DNA of 64,000 bases from positions 124,001 through 188,000 of the forward strand of contig JAOBSW010001236.1 in NCBI GenBank assembly GCA_026214975.1. Reading direction: 5' to 3'. The notes under the pieces are model-generated. The model was not told the DNA's origin, did no database searches, and saw only the letters and a program-made list of their open reading frames with translations. Both the position numbers and the translations under genes were made by a program. Each line of letters begins with the position of its first letter. The stretch's first letter is position 1. This DNA comes from Gentiana macrophylla (Eukaryota; Streptophyta; Magnoliopsida; Gentianales; Gentianaceae). Positions 33,903-46,100 of the stretch are shown here, piece by piece.

Positions 33903-35519
33903 TGTCCCGGATTTATCTAATGCGAATAAACAAGTAATAATATTTATAAACCGGTTAACCTCAAGTGCAAGGATCGTAGTGTAGAGGCTATGCCGGGTCG
34001 ATCTTACGGGGAACTAGACGAATGTGAATCCTAGTTTTTGTTTAAACTAACCTATGTCACGAAGCTAAACTAAACGAAGAACTAAACTACCCAATATGCA
34101 GAAAAAGTAACTAGACAGAGGATTGCTCCAATGCTAGGCAAGATTGAAAGCGATAAAAACTAAACTAAAGTAAAGTGCAGGAAAAGTAAACTAATCTAGC
34201 AATTCAAGTTTTAAGGATTTAAATCAGGTATAACGAACGAACAAGCAATTGATCCACCTATCCTATCAACATTCAATTCTAACTCGGATTAATTCGTGAT
34301 TTCTACTCAAGTCGTGATTCACCTAATCGAAGGCATAAACTCCTACTCTCGTAGACAAGTTCGTTTTCTAATCTTTTACCTTTCGATGTTAAAGATTACG
34401 TCTTTCTAACCTAGGCTTGAAATCTTTCGATTTCTAATCTAGAAAATCAATCTAATAACTTTCGTTTTGATTAGATTAAAGGTCTAAACTTTTATCATGG
34501 TGATCTAACATTAACATGACTCTCATCAAGTTAAAACAATCATAAAAGCAAAGATCTTTCGATGTAATTGCAATACACAATAATAAACAATGATAAAAGA
34601 AACAACTTCAAGTAGAAACTCACGAATTAATCACGAACAAAAGCGAATTGTTGATGGGCGGCTTCACAACGCTTGTTCAAAGAGGATTAGCCTCTTAGCA
34701 TCCTTTGAAAGCTTGAAATTGATGAATTAAAGAACATAAATCTACCTAATCTAATCTAGAAATTAAAGTGCATAAACTGGAAGAAAATAGGGTAAAACGC
34801 AGCGGCTGAGCCGCCCCTAAGATATTAGGGTTGAATTGTATGATTAGGGTTTGGGAAATCGCGCTATTTATAGATTTTTAGGTCGGTTTCATTGAGTCGG
34901 TGCCGTGGACGCCGTCCACTATCTTGGACGCTCGTCCAACCTCTATGAACGGAGAATGAACGCTCGTTCAGAACGCGTCTGAACTCTCTGAATGTAAAAT
35001 ACGATTCTGGACGCCAGTTCACTTTTATGGACGCCCGTCCACTACCTTGCTCTAGTATTTTGCTCATAACTTCACTTCTAGGGCTCCAAATGAGGTGATT
35101 CAACATGCGTTGGAAAGCTATTTCAATCCTCTACAACTTTCATCAAGACAACTTTCCCTGAAAGTGCCTACAAGTGTGGACAAAATCCCCATGAAGTGCC
35201 TGGTTCCGGTTTCTTCAATGATTCTTCACTTAAACATCTTTCAACTCTTCCATCTTCATGTGATCATCGTTTAAGCTCCTTACTCATCATGAAAACGTAC
35301 CTAACAACATGATAGAAACATGCAAAATGTAACATCATACGAATAAACATAAAACACCGATAAAATCACGTAAATATCTCGATTTTGCATTTAAACACAT
35401 TTAAAACTCGTTTGCTCAATAAATCTTATAAGCACTTACTTTTCTATGCAATTTATCAGATTATGGGAGAAATCGTTACGAAATATAACGGTATAAATCA
35501 CATAAAATCACCCTTAACA
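33903..35519 (-). repeat. 3' LTR of family A element
   Basis: 1617 bp. The TATA box CTATAAATAG (minus, 34864-34872) lies downstream of the array TTGGACGCTCGTCCAA, TGAACGCTCGTTCA, GGACGCCCGTCC (34905-35045). Confidence 0.95.
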
Positions 35520-38263
35520 ACTCCCCCACACTTAAACCTTGCTCGTCCCGAGCAAAACAAAACAAAATCAAGCTCGAGATAGTATAGACATCTCAACAAA
35601 TATAACATATATTCAATAACTTAGAAGTTCACCATCGTGTGTGTGCATAGCCATAGAAAACTTCCACTAAATCCAAACTTGAAATTGGTTCAAGCAAAAC
35701 TAGCCAACATCCCATTTAAATCAGAAATATAAAAACGATTATAACATGCACCTCACAAAGCATACAAACCCCGAAAAAATAATAGGGAGCATTTAAAATA
35801 TTTCCGACATACTTAGAGGATAGTCCCTACAACATATCTTTCAGTTTATACTGGGGATAAGATCGACGATATTTAAGTCTTTCGTGTAATTCATATCACT
35901 ATTCTCATAAGTTGATTTAATTATTTCACTTAAACACACATCAGAATGAGCTATTGCCCTCATAGCAGAATAGGACATTTCAAGATAATCCCTACCTTAC
36001 TCCAATCATAAGGCGACTATAAAGCGACCGTCGTGAGCTTTTGGTCATCATAGTGGAATAGGACATACGTGGTACACCCTACTTCACCCAAATCATAAAC
36101 CAGCTTCCGACGCACACAATTACAATTATGTTTACTTAGAGATTTTGGTCGGGCAAGTGGAAAAGATTATTTTCTAGTAGCACAGACCACTGAGCATAAC
36201 ACCTCAAGTAAACAATTTATTACTATTGCAAAGACTTAATCACGTTTCACTTATCACATTCAAACTTACAGATATTCACAGTATGTCATACTTTAACTCT
36301 AAACACAAACTATTAACATTTCAAAATTCGTATGGAAGCAAAGAATCATGCGATAATCATCAAAAATCTCTAATCAATTGGGCATAGCTTTAAAACATAG
36401 CTCATCATCTACTATGGCACGTGAAAAAATAGTGTTGGGTGAAACAACTAAATTTACTAAATATGCAAAATAATGCACCAATGACATAATAACTCGAATA
36501 AAGATATGCATTTGTTCACTCGGGACAAAACAAAAATTTAAAAATTAAACACTTTTTCATAGAAATAAAATAGTATGGCAAATGAATGTAGATACCACAT
36601 AAGCTATTCCCCTCCCCACACTTAAATTACAACATGTCCTCGTGTTGTGTAAGAAAAATAAAGAGAAGCAAAGAACTTAGTGATTGTAGTTCGAAGGAGC
36701 TATTCGGAAGTGCTCGAATCAAATCGAAGGCTTGATGAAAGCGAAGAAAGCTGTGGACCATCCACCGGGCGGCTTCATCTAAAAGCGCACAATTGCTAAT
36801 GCATACACCCTGCACACTTGACAAACATGAAATACCTCGGGGATAGGGGGAAGATAACATATAAAGCACATGAAAGGAAGTCTAGAGAATTTTTAGATTA
36901 AGCTCATATAAAGATGGACATATACATGGAATATTACAAAATAGTAGGGCTAGGTGCAACTATATGAAAATGCATTACAATGCAATCTACGTGAAAAATC
37001 CTAAAAATAAAATAAAAACGAGGTAGTATTACGGAAACCGACAGTGACCACACTTAAGAAAAATAAAAGGAAAAATAGAAAAACAATGCAACTATATGAA
37101 ATGCAACTAAATGAAATGCATTTAAATGATATGCAAAAAAGAAAATAAAATAAAAGAGAGAAAACTAGCCCCTTTATATGCAAACACGACATATATATAA
37201 ACGTCTACCACATAATGACAAAGTTACGATAAAGCAGCAGTGTCATCATCACTAGTGCCGACGCGCCTTAAGACTTATCGAAAGTGATAGACTTATGGAA
37301 ACCAACAATCATCTATCTAAGCAAGTATAACTCATATGGAGAAAGGACGTAGCATACGGAAAACCGGCAAGTAGCTACCCATATGAACTATAAAAACAAA
37401 GGAAAGCACGTAAGTCTTAAAAGCTTAAAAGATTCATCGGAGCGGTATGTAGCATACGGGAACCGACATTAGCTACTAATTAACCATAAGAACAGTTATA
37501 GCTTACGAGAACCGACAGTCACTATAACATGCCTAGATGAATCATATATAAGGAATTGATCAATTATCTAACATGGATTCATAGATGGAAAGGTAAAAAC
37601 ATATAAGTTCAGGGCATCTATGTAAAAATCAATTAGCCACAGAAGCTCGAATGAAAAATCCACATCAAATAAAAGCATTGAAAATAAAATCAAGAAATTT
37701 AGAAACTGGATCAACCCGGATTTAACGTTCACTTTAGCGTCGTAATCGACGGGCGTTCCACCTGCGCAGGCCGCCTGCGCTTTGAAAACCGACCGGACGG
37801 GCGTTGAATTACTGACGCCCGTCGATCTCTAAATCGAGCAGGATTGAAAATATTTGAACGGACGAGCGCCCAATACTTCCCAACGCCTTCGTTCACTCAT
37901 AGATGAAGAATCGGACGGGCGTCCAACGAGCGAATGACGCTCGTCCATACAACAAGAATGCATGCAGGCGCAGGAAAAACACAGCAAAACCCTAAATACT
38001 TATGAACACAACACAAAGAATACAGATCACAAAGACCGGCTGACCTTATCAAATTAAGCAGGGGTTAGACTAGGTAACACATAAACATATAAACTTCACG
38101 TAAAACAAGTTGAGTAAAAAACTTTTGCACATTCTTAACCTAACGGTCATCGAAACACGGCAAAATAAAAACTCTCAACTTGGTATACGCTACTTTTATT
38201 GAAATTGAAAATAAACGTAACAAAATCGAGAACTAACAAAACTAGATTCAACATGACACCTAT

Positions 38264-38281
38264 TCCCCGGCAACGGCGCCA
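38264..38281 (-). promoter_or_regulatory. Primer-binding site of family A element
   Basis: Minus-strand TGGCGCCGTTGCCGGGGA, six bases after the LTR end; tRNA-Asp type. Confidence 0.9.
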
Positions 38282-38287
38282 AAAACT

Positions 38288-39910
38288 TGTCCCGGATTTA
38301 TCTAATGCGAATAAACAAGTAATAATATTTATAAACCGGTTAACCTCAAGTGCAAGGATCGTAGTGTAGAGGCTATGCCGGGTCGATCTTACGGGGAACT
38401 AGACGAATGTGAATCCTAGTTTTTGTTTAAACTAACCTATGTCACGAAGCTAAACTAAACGAAGAACTAAACTACCGAATATGCAGAAAAAGTAACTAGA
38501 TTGAGGATTGCTCCAATGCTAGGCAAGATTGAAAGCGATAAAAACTAAACTAAAGTAAAGTGCAGGAAAAGTAAACTAATCTAGCAATTCAAGTTTTAAG
38601 GATTTAAATCAGGTATAACGAACGAACAAGCAATTGATCCACCTATCCTATCAACATTCAATTCTAACTCGGATTAATTCGTGATTTCTACTCAAGTCGT
38701 GATTCACCTAATCGAAGGCATAAACTCCTACTCGTAGACAAGTTCGTTTTCTAATCTTTTACCTTTCGATGTTAAAGATTACGTCTTTCTAACCTAGGCG
38801 TGAAATCTTTCGATTTCTAATCTAGAAAATCAATCTAATAACTTTCGTTTTGATTAGATTAAAGGTCTAAACTTTTATCATGGTGATCTAACATTAACAT
38901 GACTCTCATCAAGTTAAAACAATCATAAAAGCAAAGATCTTTCGATGTAATTGCAATACACAATAATAAACAATGATAAAAGAAACAACTTCAAAGTAGT
39001 AGAAACTCACGAATTAATCACGAACAAAATCGAATTGTTGATGGGCGGCTTCACAACGCTTGTTCAAAGAGGATTAGCCTCTTAGCATCCTTTGAAAGCT
39101 TGAAATTGATGAATTAAAGAACATAAATCTACCTAATCTAATCTAGAAATTAAAGTGCATAAACTGGAAGAAAATAGGGTAAAACGTTAGCTGAGCCGCC
39201 CCTAAGATATTAGGGTTGAATTGTATGATTAGGGTTTGGGAAATCGCGCCTATTTATAGATTTTTAGGTCGGTTTCATTTGAGTCGGTGCCGTGGGCGCC
39301 CGTCCACTATCTTGGGCGCTCGTCCAACCTCTATGAACGGAGAATGAACGCTCGTTCGTAACAGCGTCTGAACTCTCTCGAATGTAAAATACGATTACGG
39401 ACGCTTGATTCACTTTTATGGACGCCCGTCCACTACCTTGCTCTAGTATTTTGCTCATAACTTCACTTCTAGGGCTCCAAATGAGGTGATTCAACATGCG
39501 TTGGAAAGCTATTTCAATCCTCTACAACTTTCATCAAGACAACTTTCCCTGAAAGTGCCTACAAGTGTGGACAAAATCCCCATGAAGTGCCTGGTTCCGG
39601 TTTCTTCAATGATTCTTCACTTAAACATCTTTCAACTCTTCCATCTTCATGTGATCATCGTTTAAGCTCCTTACTCATCATGAAAACGTACCTAACAACA
39701 TGATAGAAACATGCAAAATGTAACATCATACGAATAAACATAAAACACCGATAAAATCACGTAAATATCTCGATTTTGCATTTAAACACATTTAAAACTT
39801 GTTTGCTCAATAAATCGTATAAGCACTTACTTTTCTATGCAATTTATCAGATTATGGGAGAAATCGTTACGAAATATAACGGTATAAATCACATAAAATC
39901 ACCCTTAACA
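38288..39910 (-). repeat. 5' LTR of family A element
   Basis: 1623 bp. TATA box CTATAAATAGG (minus, 39250-39259). The palindrome array at 39290-39435 includes GGGCGCCCGTCC, GGGCGCTCGTCC and GGACGCCCGTCC. Differences from the 3' LTR are concentrated in this array. Confidence 0.95.
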
Positions 39911-39956
39911 ATAATTATATTCGATAAATCATTTTTTTAATACACAATAACTATTA

Positions 39957-40232
39957 CTCCGTTCATTTTTATATATATGTCGCAGAGAGAAGAATCACAC
40001 AGATTAAGATAGTAATTAATATGTGTATTGGAAATGTATTTTTTTATTGGAGATGTAAATGTTTTGTTTGTAAATGAATTTTTAGTATTGGATTTTTTTT
40101 ATTATTGGAGATGTAAATATTTTGTTGGTAAAGGAAGAAAAAATAATAAATACTGCATTGGAAATGTAAAATGAGAGATAAATAAAAAAAATGGCAAAAA
40201 CTGAAATGTGACAGATAAAAAAACGGAGGGAG
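39957..40232. mobile_element. Stowaway MITE (276 bp)
   Basis: TA duplication at both ends. Ends CTCCGTTCATTTTTATATAT and, reversed, CTCCCTCCGTTTTTTTATC. The reversed duplicate near 15050-15080 lacks it (empty site). Confidence 0.85.
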
Positions 40233-40265
40233 TATGTACTTTAACACATCTAATCCATTCTTAAA

Positions 40266-41245
40266 GTGAGAAAGGAAAACACAATGAAGAAGACGCCATT
40301 GAACTCTCAGATTTCGCAGATCATACTGTGGTTGCTCGCCGGAATTTTACAATAATTGTTTACGGAACAATAGACGTGGCCATTACCGCTTTCTTTTAGA
40401 TAGGAGAACTATAAGCACCGCCATCATTCTAAGCACAGCTAATGAACAGAAATTCAGATTTCTGTGAATTCAGATTAAGGGATCGCGGGCTAGAAGGACA
40501 AAATAAGATACAAAATGGGAAAAAATGACAAGAAAAAAAGATACTGGTTGAGAAGAACAAAAACACGCCTGTTACTACATGCGTTACTACATGTTGCTAC
40601 AACCACATGTAGTAGCAGGCGCGTTTTTGTCCTTCTCAACCACAATCTTTTTTTCTTGTCCTTTTTTCCCATTTTAGATTAAAAGTGGTACTTCACCACC
40701 TTTTCCTATCAGATTAATAATTAGCTACTTTAAAAAAAAGATTAATAATTAGCTCGATCTCCTCAATTTCAAAGTTAATGTTGACGAATTTGCAGATTTT
40801 AGTATCACGTTGCTAGAAAAAAAAATCATAAGTATCTGTCTAATTTTTTTACGCATATCAATTGCAAAGAGGGGAAATCGTCAAATGACCGTAAAGACGG
40901 AGGAACGAGGGTCCATCCAATAGTTGTTTGCATCCGTGATTTAGAGTCTTTCTGTAGCTAGAGAGCTTATACTCGAAGATGGAGAAAAAATGATTAAAAA
41001 TGACGGCAATTTGCTGCTGAATACATTCCGACGGCTGGAATGATCCGGCAATATTGGCGAACGCATCTGAACTGGGCCAATTTGTGTATTTTCAGCTATC
41101 CAATGTCAAAGAATACATTGTCTTTGTCTGTCTAGCCGTTGCGTATAGCTTCTCCGTACCTCTACTCTTTGTTGTTCCAATTATTGTATGATAACATTTT
41201 AAAACTTGTGAAAAATTAAAAGATTGTTTAATTCTTGCCGAGACT
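40266..41245. other. Intergenic with a strong palindrome
   Basis: No gene is recognised. 40880-41150 is less AT-rich, with a short GGCAATTTGCTGCTGAATAC stretch and no open domain. The palindrome is listed separately. Confidence 0.35.
40503..40677. repeat. Near-perfect palindrome (~75-bp arms)
   Basis: AAAATGGGAAAAAATGACAA...GAACAAAAACACGCCTG pairs with CAGGCGCGTTTTTGTCC...TTGTCCTTTTTTCCCATTTT. The loop is ~20 bp with two ACTACATG copies. No TSD was found. It could be a foldback MITE or a hairpin-RNA locus. Confidence 0.85.
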
Positions 41246-41254
41246 GTAAGATCG

Positions 41255-42317
41255 GGGCAAAATTAGGATTTTAGTCCTGTAATTTAGCCTATTTTGGATT
41301 TTAGTCCTGCTCCTGCTCCGGTGAGGAAAAAGGTCATCTAACTTGTTTTTCTTTTTTGGAAAAATAGTCCTATCCGCCGGAAGTAGCTGACTGGGCACCG
41401 GAATCTTTAAAAAATGCTTTCGGGGCAGCCACTAGGCTGCCACATTGAATCCAATGTGATCGTGGATCCCATTTTACTTTAAAAAAATGGTTTCTCCTTC
41501 CAATTTTCCCCAATTTCATCCCTCCAAATCTAATTCCTAATTTATTACTTTGCATCGCCCATCGCTACAATGTTCACATGATCCTTTATATTCAAAGAGG
41601 TCATCCTAAAATACCACATATGTCATGCACCATTACATTGACAATCAGTATCCATGTCTGATGGTTAGGAAATATAATTCCTCGTTCTGTGTTACTCTAG
41701 TTTGATTTTGTTTCTTCTTTCTGCATGCATTTTGGACTTTAACTTGTTTGATTTTTTTTGTTTTGGTCATGACTATGCCAGGTGCAAATTTATTTGATGA
41801 TCTAATTAGGGTTATTTTTTAACGAGGCTCCCCCCATAACTTTTTTCTCCACTTTTTTCCCCATTTTGAAAACACAGGCGTCTATTATTAACAGTAATAA
41901 CCAAAATAAAGAGAAAGAAGAAGAAGAAGCGTACTCTTCTCTTCTTCACATTTTCACCAGAGGCGTTTCCAATCTGTTTAATGGCGATGGGAATCTTGTT
42001 CATGTAGACTTATTTTATCTTCTCACTCACTTAGGAAATTAGGTTTGGAGGGATTAGATTTGGAGGGATGAAATTGGGGGAAATTGAAAGGAGAATTCAT
42101 TTTTTTTAAAGTAAAATGGGATCCACAGCCACATAGGATTCAATGTGGCAGCCACGTAATCATTTTTTAAAGATTCCGGTGCCCAGTCAGCTATTTCCGG
42201 CGGATAGGACTACTTTTCCAAAAAAAAAAAGTTAGAGGACCATTTTCCTCACCGGAGCAGGAGCAGGACTAAAATCCAAAATAGGCCAAGTTACAGGACT
42301 AAAATCCTAATTTTGCC
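41255..42317. mobile_element. Mutator-like element (1063 bp) with ~290-bp TIRs
   Basis: 9-bp TSD GTAAGATCG (41246-41254, 42318-42326). TIRs begin GGGCAAAATTAGGATTTTAG and end CTAAAATCCTAATTTTGCC, continuing ~290 bp inward with few mismatches and one ~15-bp indel. The ~480-bp core (41545-42030) has no transposase. It contains a TTATGCCAG/GTGC acceptor-like site and may be a captured fragment. 9-bp TSDs plus long TIRs define MULEs. Confidence 0.9.
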
Positions 42318-42326
42318 GTAAGATCG

Positions 42327-42619
42327 GAGAAAACAGTTCTCTTTCAATGAAGTAATGAATTTGATGATTTCCCTTAGCATCTGAAAACGATTATTTTTCT
42401 ATTTTTTTTAATTTGACGATTTCCCATGTATCATCGCCAAACAGAGAGACTATTTTTGGCCTCAATGAAGCATTAATATCTTGGTGTCGATGAATCATTT
42501 CGGGACAATTGGTAACCTCGGTAAAAAAAAGATTTTGATGGTACACAATACATAATGGTGTACCAAATTTATCTAACGGTTCTATAAAATTTTAGGTTTA
42601 TCTATATTGACTGTACCGT
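42327..42619. other. Intergenic, no gene seen
   Basis: AT-rich; TTTGA(T/C)GATTTCCC occurs twice. Confidence 0.35.
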
Positions 42620-43147
42620 TGTTAGGAACATTTTATTATGTTTTGATGATGGTCATACTAGCTGTTATAGCAAGCCTGAAATAAGTTAGAATTCTCTGTG
42701 TCTTTACTTAGAGTCTGACATGTTGTACAAGCTGAGTAAGACAAGTATTGTACTAGTTGGTGGAATGGCGAAGTAAAATAGATATCTGGCAGACTGAAAC
42801 CAGCCAAGTACTAGCAGAGAAGCATGAAGACATTATGGTCCGACTTTTAACCAAGGAAGTCTGTGATGACCTTGAATAATTCTAAGTTATAATTCAAATG
42901 ATGAAGTACATTGTCAAATATGGTGTACACTGATCTCACACAAATCAAGGATCAATGAAGTACAAAAAGTACCTGAAAGATCAAAGAAAATAACAAAGCA
43001 GTAAACCGGCAGAGTAAACTGACTATCGGCTGAGTAAAGACAAAGCAGTGAAGGAAGATCTAAACAACAAAATCAGTAGGTCATCAAAACTGTCCATTAC
43101 AAGCAAAGGGACAGGCATGTCAGCAAGATGTCTAGGTTTTCCCAACA
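42620..43147 (+). repeat. Sire-like LTR, internally deleted (528 bp)
   Basis: Starts TGTTAGGAACATTTTATT and ends TTTTCCCAACA. Its first part (GATGATGG.CATACTAGCTGTTATAG) resembles the solo LTR at 44647. The flanks do not form a TSD. It abuts the broken copia integrase. Confidence 0.6.
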
Positions 43148-46100
43148 CCTACTGAAAAAGAGGAAAGTAAGTTTCATGGAATTGAGTATTTATAGAAACA
43201 AAGATATCTTTGTTGGTAATGTCTAACAGAATAGCACCTTTGGAGCTGGTTGAATTCCCAAGATAGACACAAGTCCTACATCTCTAATCAAACTTGGTTC
43301 TATACTGCAGAAGTGTACATGAAAAAACTAAGCAACCAAAAACTTTAAACACAGAATAATCTGGTTTGGTGCCATAAAGAATTTCATGTGGAGTGCTTTC
43401 TTTCAGCAGTGGTGTAGGCGTGGCATTAATCAATTTAACAGCATGTAAAAGACAAAATCCCTAATATTCAATTGGTAGATTACTCTGGAACCTCAAACCT
43501 CTTGCAACATTCAGCAGATGCTGATGTTTTCTTTCAACAATACCATTTTTCTCAGGTGTACTGACACAAGATGTCTGATGTATGATACCCTACTGAGCAT
43601 AAAAGTCAGTAAGTTAAAACTCTGCACCATTGTCAGATCTAATCACTTTGATAATTTTATGAAACTGAGTAGAAGCATATTTAACAAAGGATTTAACAAG
43701 GCCAGAAGCTTCAGATTTATGCCTCATAAGAAAAACCCAAGTAAACCTAGAAAAATCATCTACAATTGTAAGAAAATATTGCTGTCCATTCACAGTATGT
43801 TGTATCAAAGGACCCCAAATATCCATGTGAACAAGATCAAAAATAGTGTTTACAGTAGTGGTACTTAAAGGGAAATGACTTTTCTTCAATTTTGCCATCG
43901 GACAAACATAACAAAAATCATGATTACACAGCTGAACCAATCATGACCTAAAGTCCTCTCTGTAACTCAGCTGAACCAATCATGTTCTTGTTCTTGTCCT
44001 GCAAAACACACTTGTTAGCAGAAAAAACAGCTGCACCTTTTGTATGATTAATGAAAGAAGGTAAAGATAAAAGGTTATATTTAAAACCAGGAATGCAAAA
44101 CACATCATGTAGGACCAGTTGAGTGTTGATCCTCACTTGGCCTATGTGTGTGACAGAGACATTATTTCCATTAGGTAATCCCATTTTTATACCAGATGAA
44201 GGTTTTGGATTACTTAATAGATCTAATGATCCTACAATGTGTTCTGTGGCACAAGAGTCCAAGATCCATGTATTGATCTTACTAAATTTAGATCACCATT
44301 CATGTAAGCGGATGAGTAATGTGTAACAATGTCAGCAGGTTGGCCAACACCAAATCCTGCATGTCTTGGAGGGTCATTCAACAGAGCCATCAACTTGTCA
44401 AGTTGTTGTGCAGTAAGATTAGGAAACCCTGGTCCAGCAGACCTGCTTGGTGCCTGGTCTTCTTCTGCTGACTGCTCCTCTTCTACCATATTTGCCCTTT
44501 TTGATTTAAAACCTGGGGGAAAACCATGCTTATTGTAACAAGTCTCCTCAGTATGACCATTGAATCCACAAAAGTTGCATTGCATCTTTTTACGATTTTT
44601 GGGCCTGGGATTTGCAGCAGAGTTAGGTCTGCTGACAATCTGATTTTGTTGGACTTATTTTAAGTTTTAGTGATGAGTGCCAGACTAGCTGTTATAGAGC
44701 AAAGGCAAAAAGATCTCTAGATCAAATGTATAGGCTTATTAGAGTTTGATCTTTATATAGGTTTGATCAAACAAGCACTGTAAAAGGTCAGCTGACTTTC
44801 ATCAGCAGACCTGTCTAGGCCAGTAAGGTATCTGAGTCAGTAGACTAGTTTTGGAACCTGATGAAGACTGAAGGTTGAGGGCTCAAACTCAGTTATTGAA
44901 GGCTAAGGGATCAAACTTAGTATTTATAGTCAAGGATATGGAATCATAATTTAGGTAAGTCTGTGATGACCTAAACTGATTACATATAACTTGTGTACAA
45001 GGTCTAAGTTCCATAAGTAAAGTGGTGATTGGAACTTTGTTATGATCAAAATGATGTAATCTAACTTCATGATAAAAAGTTAGATATAAGAGAAGTCAGC
45101 TGCAGTGTTTTATAAACACAACAACTTTGGATCAGCTGACTGATATGCATTTCAGCAGACTTACACTCAAGGAACTTACTGAACATATATCTCGATTTAA
45201 TCAAAGGTTACATTGGAAGATTACAAGGAAAATGACAAATAACAACTCTTGGTTTTGTCAACAAATCAATGGCTAAGATTAAAGGGACGTTGGAAAGAAA
45301 CAGAGGTTTATCCAATGGATACAAGTCAAAGGGTGAACAGTATGTAAACTGTCAAAAGTAAATCGACAATGTCGATTACTATGTCTGATGATGATGAAAG
45401 CAAGTCAAGATGGGACAAATCTGAAACGGCTATGTTTTGAATTTCAAACATAAGTCACATGGATAAATAGAAGACCCCTGATACAGAAACAAGTGATGAA
45501 TGGTGATGAAAGATAACAATCTATCTTAAGCTATCAAGTTTCTTATCAAGAAAATCACCCTACGGACTTCACTTAGCCAAAAGCTACTGATCCAGAAAAC
45601 ACTTCAAGTGTAACCTGCTATCAAGTACACACACTTGAAGACATCAAGCTGCTGATCATTTCATCCTGATCAAGCTGCTGACTGTTGAATCATTTACTTG
45701 ATTCAAACCTTATTTTACAAGAAACCTGCTGAAGACACTGAAGCATCATTGGGTTTCAAGAACTGCTGTTTGTGGTGGAGCTGGTGAAGAGGCAATCCTA
45801 CCCTTCAAGGACCATTGGAAGACTTTGGAGCAGCAATCCTACCTATTCCAAGTGTTCAGTTTGTGAAGCCATAGTTATTGGTGAAAGACAAACAACTTAG
45901 GGATTTTTGTAACTGCAACTTCAAAGATCTCTAGTTAATTACCTCCAACATCACAGGAGAAGAGTGGACTGACAGGATTACACCACCTGGAACCACTGTA
46001 AAATTTGCCCACTTACTTTCTGCATTTAGTATATTTAACACATCAACTCACTGAAACTAGCAACTGAATCACTCACACACTCAACTGAGTATCTAATACT

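Larger units (their letters stand above)
33903..39910 (-). mobile_element. Complete non-autonomous Athila-type LTR element, family A (6008 bp)
   Basis: LTRs 33903-35519 (3') and 38288-39910 (5') start TGTTAAGGG and end CCGGGACA on the minus strand. The 5-bp TSD is ATAAT (33898-33902, 39911-39915), and the empty site is preserved at about 15090 in the inverted duplicate. The PBS is TGGCGCCGTTGCCGGGGA (38264-38281) and the PPT GTGTGGGGGAG (35521-35532). The 2.7 kb inside has no gag or pol ORF. It is homologous, reversed, to 50480-53080 of the plus-strand element, and has repeated AACCGACA(G/T)T..C phrases (37020-37530) and a GAGGACATGTTGT...AAGTGTGGGGAGG motif (36613-36645, minus). Confidence 0.97.
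33000..40265 (-). repeat. Inverted duplication, copy 2 (interrupted by LTR element and Stowaway)
   Basis: 33000-33902 and 39911-40265, minus the Stowaway at 39957-40232, align as the reverse complement of 14995-15318 + 18013-18650. Around 33660-33690 it keeps the unbroken LINE target (TTAATTTATCATTTAATATTGG). An (AT)n expansion at 33412-33430 distinguishes it from copy 1. Confidence 0.85.

Noticed and set aside
43518..43868. 116-residue plus-strand ORF
   Set aside because: Antisense of the copia integrase core.
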